NCBI GenBank assembly: GCA_040386335.1
Contig: JAZKFT010000034.1
Coordinates: 12,089 to 76,088 of the forward strand
DNA: 64,000 nucleotides
Origin: JAZKFT01 sp040386335
GTDB lineage: Bacteria; Bacteroidota; Bacteroidia; Chitinophagales; Chitinophagaceae
Direction of reading: 5' to 3'
In this document: one piece after another, positions 50,198 through 58,932 of the stretch
Position numbering within the stretch: position 1 is the stretch's first letter
Layout of the letters: each line of letters begins with the position of its first letter
The notes under the pieces: model-generated
What the model was told of the DNA's origin: nothing
Seen by the model: the letters and a program-made list of their open reading frames with translations, nothing else
The model's database searches: none
Translations under genes and position numbers: made by a program

Positions 50198-51379
50198 TTA
50201 CAATCTATCGAACACGGTATTCAGAATAAATCCCAGTACCTTGGCATCGCTTACAAATTTTCCATTGGCAGCGATCTTATATTTTGTCGTTTTCATCAGG
50301 TCGCTTTGGGAAATGGTGTTATTCTCATAGCCATTCTCAGCTGCGGGTTTGGTCCAGGTGTTTTGGTATTCTTTAATTTCAAAATTGAGATTCTGTTGCA
50401 GCGTAGCTACTTTAAATAACTGGTCAAAAGCTTCCTGCCCGGCAAACTCTACTTTATCTATCAGCTTGCCTTGTTTGTCGTATGAAGCAATGTAAAATTT
50501 GGCAGGGACATAAGGCAGGTTGTCTCCATGACCGTAACTACGGCTGCCGTAAATCACCGTTTCAAAAGCCGGTGTGCTGCCCACTTTGGCAAAGTAGAAA
50601 AACTCGTTACCCACGTCACGGCTGAATTTGTAATCCCGCATTTCGGTCACGTATTTCTCATAATCGTAGCTGATGGCAACCGGCTGTTTGATATTCTTCA
50701 AACTTTCCATATTGATCACAAGCGGAAAATCGCATTGCCTGAAACTGCTGCTGTAACCATCCCATAAAATACTGGCGGGGTCGCCATTGCCACTCATCGC
50801 TTCATTGTAGGAACTGATAAACTCGCTGTTCTTCCTGATGGGATCCAATTTGGATTCTCCAAAGATCTTTTCACGGCTCACAAACCCATTTTCGATGGCG
50901 TGCCTTAAATATTCCAGGGCGAGCTGTTGCTTGTCATAGTCTTCATCGCCGGCCATGCCAGCCATAGCGCAAGCCTTTTTAAACAATACATACCCCAACG
51001 GATTGTAATTCAGTCTCTCTGCAAGATCATATGCATTGAAGGCCAGTGAATCCCTGTTAAGCTCCAATAATGCATTGCCTAATTCATAATACCCCTTATT
51101 ATTAGGATAAAACCGCAGCGACTTTTCAAACAAACCCACGCTTCCGTTGGGATCTTTCTTGTTTTTTAGCAGGTCGATGGCCTGCAGGAATATCTTTTTT
51201 GATGTGTCTTCCTGGGAAGCCTTGACCTGCCGCAAATAAGCTACCACGGAGTCGAATGCGTAAATATTTTTGTTAGACAACTGGTTCACTGTTATTGCAG
51301 TTTCGGTTGTCTTTGTTTCGTTTTTGCAGGCAGTTAAAGTGATTGCGGCTGCGAGCAGGAAAAGAGTAGTCTGTTTCAT
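50198..51379 (-). CDS. Lipoprotein with N-terminal TPR-like region
   Basis: 393 residues. Lipobox C18 (ITLTAC). TPR-like helices occur at about 75-165 (GSVGLFEKSLRFYPNNKGYYELGNALLELNRDSLAFNAYDLAERL). The C-terminal about 200 residues contain beta-strand-rich sequence (FYFAKVGSTPAFETVIYGSRSYGHGD, FYIASYDKQGKLIDKVEF) that I cannot assign. Predicted outer-membrane lipoprotein. Divergent from nadB. Confidence 0.85.
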   Translation of the reverse strand: MKQTTLFLLAAAITLTACKNETKTTETAITVNQLSNKNIYAFDSVVAYLRQVKASQEDTSKKIFLQAIDLLKNKKDPNGSVGLFEKSLRFYPNNKGYYELGNALLELNRDSLAFNAYDLAERLNYNPLGYVLFKKACAMAGMAGDEDYDKQQLALEYLRHAIENGFVSREKIFGESKLDPIRKNSEFISSYNEAMSGNGDPASILWDGYSSSFRQCDFPLVINMESLKNIKQPVAISYDYEKYVTEMRDYKFSRDVGNEFFYFAKVGSTPAFETVIYGSRSYGHGDNLPYVPAKFYIASYDKQGKLIDKVEFAGQEAFDQLFKVATLQQNLNFEIKEYQNTWTKPAAENGYENNTISQSDLMKTTKYKIAANGKFVSDAKVLGFILNTVFDRL

Positions 51380-51684
51380 ATTCGGGTTATTTATCTGAAC
51401 CAGGATTTGAGTGGATTAATTTGGATAAACATGGAAAATGGTAAACGATCAATATTTTCTGTTCCAAATAGTAGCAATCAATCGAATCCCGTACGTACGG
51501 GACCAATTTCGCTAAATAGTGGTACAAAAAGCCCGATTTAAAAGAAAAAAAATCATGCCAGTATTTGTTGGTTGGATGGCACTGTTTTTTCCCAAAATCC
51601 GGAAGTTCAACAAGGTAATGACCATTTGCCAATTTCTCCAACAAGCCACTTGTTAAAAAAATGCTTGCACTACCTTTACCGGCT
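51380..51684. other. 305-bp divergent gap, lipoprotein and nadB
   Basis: No credible gene. A 111-codon minus frame (51387-51722) overlaps the nadB start and has no recognisable pattern. Contains CGTACGTACGGGAC (51490-51503) with a short palindrome CGTACG. Probably carries both promoters. Confidence 0.45.
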
Positions 51685-53286
51685 ATGATGCAAACTGATT
51701 TTTTAGTAATCGGCTCCGGCATTGCCGGCCTTACCTACGCATTGAAAACGGCGAAAGCCTGCCCGGACAAACAAGTATTGGTGTTAACCAAAACCGTTAG
51801 TGATGAAACCAATACCAAATATGCCCAGGGCGGCATTGCTGGTGTGTGGGATATGGACACCGACAGTTACGAAAAACATATAGAGGATACCATGGTGGCC
51901 GGGGACTGGCTGAGCGATCCACATATTGTGGAAATCGTGGTAAAGGAAGGCCCGGAACGTATCAAAGAGATCATTGAGTGGGGCGCCAGGTTTGATAAAG
52001 ACGCAGAGGGCGAATATGCGCTTGGCAAGGAGGGTGGCCACAGTGAAAACAGGATCCTGCACCATAAAGATGTTACCGGCCGGGAAATGGAACGCGCCTT
52101 GCTGGACGAGGCGGCAACCTTATCCAATATTAAGATCATCAATCACTGTTTTGTGATTGATCTGCTTACCCAGCACCACCTGGGTTTCCTGGTTACCAAG
52201 GCCACACCGGATATACAATGTTTTGGTGTGTACGTGCTCAACCAGCAAAGCAACCAGATAGAAAAAATACTGGCAAAAATAACCTTACTCGCCACCGGCG
52301 GAAACGGGCAGGTGTACCGCACCACCACTAACCCTGCTATAGCCACGGGAGACGGCGTGGCCATGGTGTACCGCGCCAAAGGAAGAATAGAGAACATGGA
52401 GTTTATCCAGTTTCACCCGACGGCCTTGTTCGAGGCAGGTGTACGTGGCCAGTCGTTTTTAATTACCGAAGCAGTTCGTGGTGACGGGGGCATTCTCCGC
52501 AACCAAAAGGGTGAAGCTTTTATGGAACGCTACGATGAACGTAAAGACCTTGCCCCCCGTGATATTGTAGCGCGGGCAATAGATAATGAAATGAAGATCA
52601 ATGGTACCGAACATGTGTACCTGGATTGCCGGCATATGGATATGGAAAAATTTGTACATCATTTTCCAAACATTTATGCCAAGTGCAAAAGCATTGGTAT
52701 AGATGTGGCAGTAAGCATGATCCCCGTGAGCCCCGCTGCACACTACAGTTGTGGCGGCATTAAAACGGATGATATGGGAAGAACATCGATCGTTAATTTA
52801 TATGCGGCCGGAGAATGTGCCAGCACCGGTCTGCATGGTGCCAACCGCCTTGCTAGCAACAGTTTGCTGGAAGCGATGGTGTTTGCACACAGGGCTTATC
52901 TTGATGTGATCACGCATATAGATGCATTGCAATTTAAAGATGGCCTGCCCGACTGGAAAGCCGAAGGCACTACACAACCAAAAGAGATGATCCTTATTAC
53001 CCAAAGCTTTAAGGAGATACAATTACTGATGAGCGACTATGTAGGTATTGTACGCAACAATGTTCGTTTGGAACGCGCCATGCGCCGGCTGGATTTGTTA
53101 TGGCTGGAGATTGAGGAACTGTACAAAACCACCAGCCTGTCGCCACAGTTGTGCGAACTGAGAAACCTGATAACGGTTGGCTACCTGATCGTAAAAGGTG
53201 CCCAGTTACGTAAGGAAAGCAGGGGCTTGCATTTCAATACTGATTACCCTGAAAAAAGTGATCTGGTGCAAAACATTGTGTTGTAG
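51685..53286 (+). CDS. nadB: L-aspartate oxidase
   Basis: FAD enzyme of de novo NAD synthesis, converts L-aspartate to iminoaspartate; 533 residues from the ATG at 51685. FAD motif GSGIAGLTYALK (about 9-20), YAQGGIAGVWD, the conserved EGGHSENRILHHKDVTGREMERALLDEA (about 117-145), LLATGGNGQVYRTTTNP and HFMNCG-like SPAAHYSCGGI...YAAGECASTGLHGANRLASNSLLE are present. A frame from 51661 would add eight residues (MLALPLPA). nadA and nadC are not adjacent. Confidence 0.96.
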   Translation: MMQTDFLVIGSGIAGLTYALKTAKACPDKQVLVLTKTVSDETNTKYAQGGIAGVWDMDTDSYEKHIEDTMVAGDWLSDPHIVEIVVKEGPERIKEIIEWGARFDKDAEGEYALGKEGGHSENRILHHKDVTGREMERALLDEAATLSNIKIINHCFVIDLLTQHHLGFLVTKATPDIQCFGVYVLNQQSNQIEKILAKITLLATGGNGQVYRTTTNPAIATGDGVAMVYRAKGRIENMEFIQFHPTALFEAGVRGQSFLITEAVRGDGGILRNQKGEAFMERYDERKDLAPRDIVARAIDNEMKINGTEHVYLDCRHMDMEKFVHHFPNIYAKCKSIGIDVAVSMIPVSPAAHYSCGGIKTDDMGRTSIVNLYAAGECASTGLHGANRLASNSLLEAMVFAHRAYLDVITHIDALQFKDGLPDWKAEGTTQPKEMILITQSFKEIQLLMSDYVGIVRNNVRLERAMRRLDLLWLEIEELYKTTSLSPQLCELRNLITVGYLIVKGAQLRKESRGLHFNTDYPEKSDLVQNIVL

Positions 53287-53370
53287 GCGGCATGCTCCTT
53301 GTCCGCAACTGCCGGACGAGGTGGATAACCAGTAAGATCACGAACAAATTTTAAAACAGGATTATACACA

Positions 53371-54276
53371 ATGATGTCCAAAGTACTTTACGGCTTCTTT
53401 TACCTGCTATCCCTGCTGCCTCTATTTATTCTGTATGGTATCGCCGATTTCTTTTACCTGGTATTGTATTATGTGGTGGGGTACCGTAAGGATGTGGTGA
53501 TGAAAAACCTGGCCATTGCCTTTCCTGAAAAAACCATTGCAGAACGGAAAGCCATCAGCCGAAAGTTCTTTCGCAATTTTATGCATACCTGGATAGAGAC
53601 GATCAAGTTCATTTCCATTTCGGAAAGGCAGATGAACAGGATGGTAACAGGCGACTATAACCTCCTTTACGAATTGCATGATAAAAAACATCCACGGGTT
53701 ACCTTGCTGTCAGGGCATTTTATGAACTGGGAACTCTATAATTTTTGCGTACCCATTCATCAGCCCTATCCTCTTTTGGCGGTGTATATGCACATTTCCA
53801 ATAAACCTATGAACGATCTGTTCTTAAAACTCCGTAAAAGGTTTGGCAGTAACCTGTTGCGTGCCGGTGAAATGCGTACCGAAATGATGCCCTGGCGGAA
53901 CAAGGAATACATTATAGGACTAGGCGCCGATCAAAATCCTGGTCATCCCACCAATGCTGTATGGCTAAATTTTTTTAACAGACCCACCGCCTTTGTTACG
54001 GGTCCGGAAAAGAATGCCCGTATGGGCAAAACACCGGTGGTGATGAGTTACCTGGAAAAGCAAGGTATAGGCAAATACCGGCTCTGTTTTGAACTACTTT
54101 TTGAAAGCCCCGAAGGCCTTACAGAATATGAGATAACCAGGGCCTATGTAAAAAGGCTCGAAGAAATAATACGGCTTCGCCCCGACAATTACCTATGGAC
54201 ACATAAACGCTGGAAACATAGCTGGAAAGAGGAATATAAGGAGCTTTGGGTGGATAGTGAGCCGCCGCAGGTTTGA
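53371..54276 (+). CDS. LpxL-like lysophospholipid/lipid A acyltransferase
   Basis: 301 residues. N-terminal membrane anchor (LYGFFYLLSLLPLFILYGIADFFYLVLYYVVGYR), the catalytic HX4E motif in SGHFMNWELYNF (about 110-120), GADQNPGHPTNAVWLNFFNRPTAFVTGPEKNA and the late RPDNYLWTHKRWKH, all hallmarks of HtrB/LpxL acyltransferases. It adds a secondary acyl chain to lipid A or a related lipid. Follows nadB by 84 bp on the same strand. Confidence 0.93.
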   Translation: MMSKVLYGFFYLLSLLPLFILYGIADFFYLVLYYVVGYRKDVVMKNLAIAFPEKTIAERKAISRKFFRNFMHTWIETIKFISISERQMNRMVTGDYNLLYELHDKKHPRVTLLSGHFMNWELYNFCVPIHQPYPLLAVYMHISNKPMNDLFLKLRKRFGSNLLRAGEMRTEMMPWRNKEYIIGLGADQNPGHPTNAVWLNFFNRPTAFVTGPEKNARMGKTPVVMSYLEKQGIGKYRLCFELLFESPEGLTEYEITRAYVKRLEEIIRLRPDNYLWTHKRWKHSWKEEYKELWVDSEPPQV

Positions 54277-54301
54277 GCTGTACATTTGACAAACAAACAA
54301 T

Positions 54302-54330
54302 AATCAACGCTCAATTTTCAACTTCCAAAC
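54302..54330. repeat. Direct repeat, left copy
   Basis: AATCAACGCTCAATTTTCAA (54302-54321) plus CTTCCAAAC. The right copy at 54870-54899 differs by one substitution and one extra A. Together they flank the orphan membrane gene. Confidence 0.8.
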
Positions 54331-54447
54331 ACTGATATCCAGAATTTTCAATTAGCTAAAGCATCCAGTTTAGCAGGTATTTTCGCTAAGTCTATTCAGA
54401 AAAAATTGGTGGGAGTACAATCCGTAGTTGAATTTGTCCGAGGCTTG

Positions 54448-54852
54448 TTATAAGTCCCGGCCAGACCTGGTTAGATCTAATTTGGAAAAGCTTAACTTAA
54501 AATTCAGGAAAAAGTGATTGGCAGCCATTATCAAGCCATAACAGACTACGAAATAATTAAGAGTCCTGTATCTTAAAGCAATGACTAATATCGCAAGAAT
54601 AATAGGATAGATCGTACTTGTATCGCTGTAGTAAATCTTCGCTATGTAACTTCCTATTGATATTTTTTTCACCAGTTTATGCTCAATCCTACATCTTTTT
54701 ATAAAAAGAAAAGCCATCCACAGGTTATAAATTGAGATTAAAATAAGAACCATTTTAACCAGATAATCAACTCTGTCATAAGCATAAAGATATATTCCTA
54801 AAAACGCAATAACTAACAGGTTTAGAATGTAATAGGTCTTCAACAGGAGCAT
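54448..54852 (-). CDS. Orphan four-helix membrane protein
   Basis: 134 residues from the ATG at 54852 (a TTG start at 54882 would lie in the direct repeat). Hydrophobic helices at about 5-24, 31-52, 82-92 and 95-113 (MLLLKTYYILNLLVIAFLGIY, YLVKMVLILISIYNLWMAFLFI, TIYPIILAILVIALRY, LNYFVVCYGLIMAANHF). No family recognised. It is AT-richer than its neighbours and sits between two near-identical 28-bp direct repeats, which suggests insertion or local duplication. Confidence 0.65.
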   Translation of the reverse strand: MLLLKTYYILNLLVIAFLGIYLYAYDRVDYLVKMVLILISIYNLWMAFLFIKRCRIEHKLVKKISIGSYIAKIYYSDTSTIYPIILAILVIALRYRTLNYFVVCYGLIMAANHFFLNFKLSFSKLDLTRSGRDL

Positions 54853-54869
54853 GCATTTATTGGTCACAC

Positions 54870-54899
54870 AATCAACACTCAATTTTCAACTTCCAAAAC
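54870..54899. repeat. Direct repeat, right copy
   Basis: AATCAACACTCAATTTTCAA (54870-54889) plus CTTCCAAAAC, near-identical to 54302-54330. Confidence 0.8.
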
Positions 54900-54960
54900 C
54901 TAAAACGGGATTTTTTTCGGTTGCACATCGAAAATTGACGTTGGTTATTGAAAATTATTT

Positions 54961-56367
54961 TTAATTCAATACACTATCCTCCTTCTCCACCTCAATACCT
55001 GGCTGGGCTTTGATCAGGTTCCATCCGCCAACAACATTTCTAACATTATGAATACCCTGGCGTTTTAATAAGCTCAGCGCTATCACGCTGCGGTAACCAC
55101 CGGCACAATGCACATAAGCATTCATATGATCTTCCAGCACTGCCATTGCTCCGGGATCTGTCATGTCGCCCAGCGGCAGGTTAATGGCATCTTTTACATG
55201 ACCATCGCCAAATTCTATTTCCTTGCGTACATCCACTACTATCAAATTCGGATCGTGCGGAATATCCATGGCCAGTTCATCGGCTTCCACTTCTACTACC
55301 AGGTCAATTTTTTCGCCGGCCTGCTTCCATTCAGAAAAACCGCCCTTTAAATGGCCTTCAATTTTAGAAAAACCCACCCTTGCCAAACGAATGATGGTTT
55401 CGTTTTCCCGGCCCTCCGGGGTTACCAAAAGCATGGGCTTGTCAAAAGGCAACAGGCTGCCGGCCCATTCTGCAAAGCGGCCTTCCAACCCTATAAAAAC
55501 AGAACCAGGAATAAAGCCCTGCACAAATTCAGAAGCATGTCTTGTATCTAAAACAAAGAGGTCTTCTTCCTTTATCTTTTCCTTAAATTCTTTTACACTC
55601 AACGCAAGCATGCCTTTCTCTACCACACCATCCAGTGCCGGGTATCCTTCCTTATTTATCTGCGCATTAATAGCAAAATATCTCGGGGCATCGGTAAGAC
55701 CATCAGTAACTGCAATTATAAAATCGTCCTTTGATTGCGGCTGCAGCGCGTAATTAGAAAGCTTTTGCATACCAATAGTACTCTGTGTCTCCGGGCCCAG
55801 GTTTTTACCACAACTACTGCCTGGCCCGTGGGCGGGGTAAACAATCACGTCATCTTCCAGGGGGATGATCTTGGTATTCAACGATTCATATAGCATAGCT
55901 GCCAATTCTTCACTGGTTAGGTCACCGCTGCTAAGGTCGGGCCGACCTACATCGCCAATAAATAATGTGTCGCCGGTAAATACAGCATGGTTTTTGCCAG
56001 CTTCGTCTTTTAGTAAGTAGCAGGTACTTTCCAGGGTATGACCCGGAGTATGAAGTACTTCTATGGTAATGTTTCCAAGCTTAAAACGCTCTCCGTCTTT
56101 TGCAAGATGGATGGGGAAACTGGTTTCCGTATTCGGGCCATAAACAATGGGCGCACCGGTAACGTTGGCCAGCTCCAGGTGACCACTTACAAAATCGGCA
56201 TGAAAATGTGTTTCGAAAATGTATTTAATGGTGGCGCCTTTTTCTTTGGCAAGATCGGTATACGCATCTATGTCCCTTAATGGATCAATTACCGCTGCCT
56301 CGCCGTTGCTTTCGATAAAATAAGCTGCCTCGCTAAGACAGCTGGTGTATAACTGTTGTATAAACAT
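54961..56367 (-). CDS. MBL-fold hydrolase with two rhodanese domains (CstB-like)
   Basis: 468 residues. Metallo-beta-lactamase domain at about 1-245 with metal ligands in THFHADFVSGH (H54, H56, D58, H63), HTPGHTLEST and FTGDTLFIGDVGRPDL. A first rhodanese-like domain (about 260-355) lacks a catalytic Cys (LLVTPEGRENETI), a second (about 365-460) has C421 in VHCAGGYRS. This MBL, pseudo-rhodanese, rhodanese order equals that of Staphylococcus CstB, a persulfide dioxygenase-sulfurtransferase. Predicted role is oxidation of persulfide or sulfide-derived sulfur. An ArsR-type regulator lies directly upstream. Confidence 0.93.
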   Translation of the reverse strand: MFIQQLYTSCLSEAAYFIESNGEAAVIDPLRDIDAYTDLAKEKGATIKYIFETHFHADFVSGHLELANVTGAPIVYGPNTETSFPIHLAKDGERFKLGNITIEVLHTPGHTLESTCYLLKDEAGKNHAVFTGDTLFIGDVGRPDLSSGDLTSEELAAMLYESLNTKIIPLEDDVIVYPAHGPGSSCGKNLGPETQSTIGMQKLSNYALQPQSKDDFIIAVTDGLTDAPRYFAINAQINKEGYPALDGVVEKGMLALSVKEFKEKIKEEDLFVLDTRHASEFVQGFIPGSVFIGLEGRFAEWAGSLLPFDKPMLLVTPEGRENETIIRLARVGFSKIEGHLKGGFSEWKQAGEKIDLVVEVEADELAMDIPHDPNLIVVDVRKEIEFGDGHVKDAINLPLGDMTDPGAMAVLEDHMNAYVHCAGGYRSVIALSLLKRQGIHNVRNVVGGWNLIKAQPGIEVEKEDSVLN

Positions 56368-56386
56368 GGTTTGTTCCTTTTGGCGG

Positions 56387-56421
56387 CAAAACTACGGTAT
56401 GATAGGGTATAACACAACAAA
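56387..56421 (-). promoter_or_regulatory. Possible promoter of the MBL-rhodanese gene
   Basis: TAGTTTTG on the minus strand (56394-56387) matches TAnnTTTG, 20 bp before the ATG. A TTTG at 56421-56418 lies 23 nt upstream, slightly long. It overlaps one arm of the inverted repeat at 56417-56446. Confidence 0.4.
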
Positions 56422-56446
56422 GCACCGCTTTTCAGCAGTGCTTTGT
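56417..56446. promoter_or_regulatory. 9-bp inverted repeat between ArsR and MBL genes
   Basis: ACAAAGCAC (56417-56425) pairs with GTGCTTTGT (56438-56446). It could be an operator of the adjacent ArsR-type regulator or a weak terminator of its gene. Undecided. Confidence 0.45.
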
Positions 56447-56485
56447 GAGCATGGTTACCCATTAATTAAATTGGTAATCAATTGC

Positions 56486-56827
56486 TTAGCCAGCCAGTTT
56501 CTTAGACAATTTCTGTATTTCCAGTATCCTGTTTGCATTGATACTGTAATAAATGAATTTACCATCTCTTTCACTTTTTACAATACCAGCGCGACGCATA
56601 ATGGCCAGGTGCTGAGAAGCTACAGATTGTTCCAATTTAAGTTTAACGTAAATAGATGTTACAGGGGATTTGGGTTTTTCGGCCAGCAATTTAAGGATGC
56701 TAAGTCGCAGTTTGTGGTTAAGAGCCCTTACTACAAGGTCGGCTTTTTTTAGTTCCAGCAGATCCAATTCCATTGGTTCTGCACCTGTTGGTTTCAGGGT
56801 AAATGTTCCGCCACTTCCTTTTTTCAT
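56486..56827 (-). CDS. ArsR/SmtB-type winged-helix regulator
   Basis: 113 residues. Winged-helix core: ALNHKLRLSILKLLAEKPKSPVTSIYVKLKLEQSVASQHLAIMRRAGIVKSERDGKFIYYSI, with the recognition helix QSVASQHLAIMRR. No cysteine occurs anywhere, so it cannot sense sulfide through the thiol pair known for BigR/SqrR or metals through the classic CxC site. It starts a two-gene unit with the MBL-rhodanese gene (118 bp gap, with an inverted repeat). Regulation of that gene is likely by position; the signal is unknown. Confidence 0.92.
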   Translation of the reverse strand: MKKGSGGTFTLKPTGAEPMELDLLELKKADLVVRALNHKLRLSILKLLAEKPKSPVTSIYVKLKLEQSVASQHLAIMRRAGIVKSERDGKFIYYSINANRILEIQKLSKKLAG

Positions 56828-56936
56828 GTGTTGTTTTTTTTGAAGTTAATAAATAAACAGGACAAGGTTGAACTGGTTTATCTGCTGCAAATATCTTAAA
56901 AATATTTTATGATAATAAACTATTTTTAAGGTTTGT

Positions 56937-57638
56937 TCAGGAACGCCTGGTATTGAGCGTGGAATGGAAGGCTTTAAGGTAGAAAGGTTCGCAATAAGCG
57001 ATATCCTCAAAGTCTTGAAGTTTGAATTTTTCTAATGCCAAAGCCGCCAGGTGTTGTATACCATGGCGGGTATCACTAACCGATATGTTGGGGTTATCCG
57101 AAATGCCCTGCACCTTAAATGCGCCATCGCCGCAGAAGATGATTGGGTGCTCTGCAAGATGAGAAGCAAACATTTGTTCATCAATAATAAGGGCATGTGG
57201 CGCTAACACCTGCCTGCATGTTATATCGTACAGTGCAGTAAATACCTCCATTCGACGGGCATCTATCATGGGGCAGAAAAGCGGGGTTGGTGTAGCTGGT
57301 ATATTACCGGCGACATATGTTTCGATAGCGGCAAATGCCATTACTTGTAGTGTGTTGACGGCAATCAAAGGCTTACCCAGAGCATAACACAGTCCTTTGG
57401 CACTTGACAGGCCTACCCGTAAGCCCGTGTAGGATCCAGGCCCGATGGTTACTGAAACTGCATCAATATGGCTTAACGATATGCCCGCTTCTGCCATTAC
57501 CTGTTGTATGGCGGGTTGCAAAAAAGATGCCTGCTCCCTTTGAGATCCGCTCCTTTTGGATGCTATGATTGTAGCACCATCGGAAAGGGCGGCCGAGCCA
57601 TCATCTGTGGCAGTGTCTATGTTTAAAATTAAAGGCAT
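56937..57638 (-). CDS. tsaB: tRNA threonylcarbamoyladenosine biosynthesis protein TsaB
   Basis: 233 residues with the ASKHA start LILNIDTATDDGSAALSD and the helix VTIGPGSYTGLRVGLSSAKGLCYAL (about 63-87) plus FCPMIDARRMEVFTALYD. TsaB partners TsaD and TsaE in t6A37 tRNA modification. Length is normal. It overlaps nothing and is 52 bp downstream of the 3HCDH-type gene. Confidence 0.95.
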   Translation of the reverse strand: MPLILNIDTATDDGSAALSDGATIIASKRSGSQREQASFLQPAIQQVMAEAGISLSHIDAVSVTIGPGSYTGLRVGLSSAKGLCYALGKPLIAVNTLQVMAFAAIETYVAGNIPATPTPLFCPMIDARRMEVFTALYDITCRQVLAPHALIIDEQMFASHLAEHPIIFCGDGAFKVQGISDNPNISVSDTRHGIQHLAALALEKFKLQDFEDIAYCEPFYLKAFHSTLNTRRS

Positions 57639-57690
57639 AATAAAAAAATCATTAGTTTGACAGGCTTACATGGCCGTTATGGCATGAAAT

Positions 57691-58305
57691 TCAATAACCA
57701 GCGGCTAACAAACCTGATGGCTCATATCGCTTATCTGTTTGAGAAAGCTTTGTCAACAACCCGTGGATGTTCTTTACTCCTATTTTTTCAGCCCATTCAA
57801 ATGGTCCATAGGGATAATTGGTTCCCAACCTCATTGCTGTGTTTATATCTTCCTTATCGCTAATGCCTTCATTTAGTGCAAAATAGGCTTCGTTAATGAT
57901 CATGCTGATGACTCTTGGTGCCAACAAACCGGGTTCATCCTTCACCAGTTGATATTGCCAGCCTGTTATCGCCATCAGATCCTGTATCCATAGGTTATTT
58001 GATTGATCCGAAAGGGCTATCTCCCAAACCGGTCTTTCAATAAAACTATTCCATGCGCAAAATCGTGCCGTGTTTCCAGGCGCCTTTAATTCTTCCAGGG
58101 TGGCCACCGGCGAGTGAATGAGTAACGGTTTGCCTGTTTCTGGAACAACTGATTCAGAAAACAAACAATCGATCAATGCGTGGGAATTATTTTGTTCATA
58201 CAGCGATGCGGAAGAGGCAAACCATTCAATTTCAATCGTTTCTCCAAATCCCTTTTGCTCAAGGGCCAGTTTTTGATCCCTGTTTGCAGCAATGGCTAAA
58301 ATCAT
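57691..58305 (-). CDS. 3-hydroxyacyl-CoA dehydrogenase C-terminal-domain protein
   Basis: 204 residues. The C-terminal half (about 120-204) matches the 3HCDH helical domain: DEPGLLAPRVISMIINEAYFAL, EGISDKEDINTAMRLGTNYPYGPFEWAEKIG. The N-terminal half has no GxGxxG Rossmann motif and no recognised fold; the usual NAD-binding domain is missing. This is not a truncated gene by frame: it starts with a clean ATG (MILAIAANRDQK) and its length is typical of a Bacteroidota short form I recall, but activity as a dehydrogenase is unlikely. It lies between tsaB and ridA. Confidence 0.82.
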   Translation of the reverse strand: MILAIAANRDQKLALEQKGFGETIEIEWFASSASLYEQNNSHALIDCLFSESVVPETGKPLLIHSPVATLEELKAPGNTARFCAWNSFIERPVWEIALSDQSNNLWIQDLMAITGWQYQLVKDEPGLLAPRVISMIINEAYFALNEGISDKEDINTAMRLGTNYPYGPFEWAEKIGVKNIHGLLTKLSQTDKRYEPSGLLAAGY

Positions 58306-58393
58306 AATCAGAATAAATGAACTGCAAAAATGAAGGTTTCCAACTAAACCATTATTTTCGGATAATTGATTGCCTTAACCAAAACATGAACTC

Positions 58394-58774
58394 ATGGAAA
58401 ATACTATTATCCAAACTGCAAGTGCCCCAGCCCCAATCGGCCCTTATAACCAGGGCGTTTTAGCAGGTAATATTCTTTTCATGAGCGGGCAAATAGCCCT
58501 GATACCCGGCACCAACGACCTTAACAATGCCAGTATTGAAGATGAGACCCACCAGGTGATGAATAACCTGAAAGCGGTGCTGCACGAAGCCGGTACCGAC
58601 TTTTCTCATGTGGTAAAAACCACCATTTTCCTCAGCGACATGAGCCTATTTGGCGCCGTAAACGAAATCTATGGCAAATACTTCAAAGGCAATTTCCCTG
58701 CAAGAGAAACAGTGGCTGTAAAAGGCCTCCCAAGGAATGTAAACGTAGAGATCAGTATGATTGCTGTGAAATGA
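58394..58774 (+). CDS. RidA family reactive intermediate deaminase
   Basis: 126 residues. RidA hallmarks: APAPIGPYNQGVLAGNILFMSGQI (about 11-34), R104 in FPARETVAVKGLPRN, and the final NVEISMIAVK. It hydrolyses reactive enamine/imine intermediates such as 2-aminoacrylate. The whole small protein is intact. Divergent from the 3HCDH-type gene. Confidence 0.96.
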   Translation: MENTIIQTASAPAPIGPYNQGVLAGNILFMSGQIALIPGTNDLNNASIEDETHQVMNNLKAVLHEAGTDFSHVVKTTIFLSDMSLFGAVNEIYGKYFKGNFPARETVAVKGLPRNVNVEISMIAVK

Positions 58775-58932
58775 CCGCCTCACGACTTTTAAGGGCTTGT
58801 AGACTAAGGGGGTAGCCACCGATTGACGGTAACAGCCACTAGGAAAGATTACCTTAGGGACTTAATTGGTGTCTCAATACAGCACCACTTTTTAGCTTAA
58901 ATTAAAATCCAGTACCTAAGGGGCCTATAAAA

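Noticed and set aside
51387..51722. 111-codon minus frame upstream of nadB
   Set aside because: Overlaps the nadB start on the opposite strand and has no family pattern.
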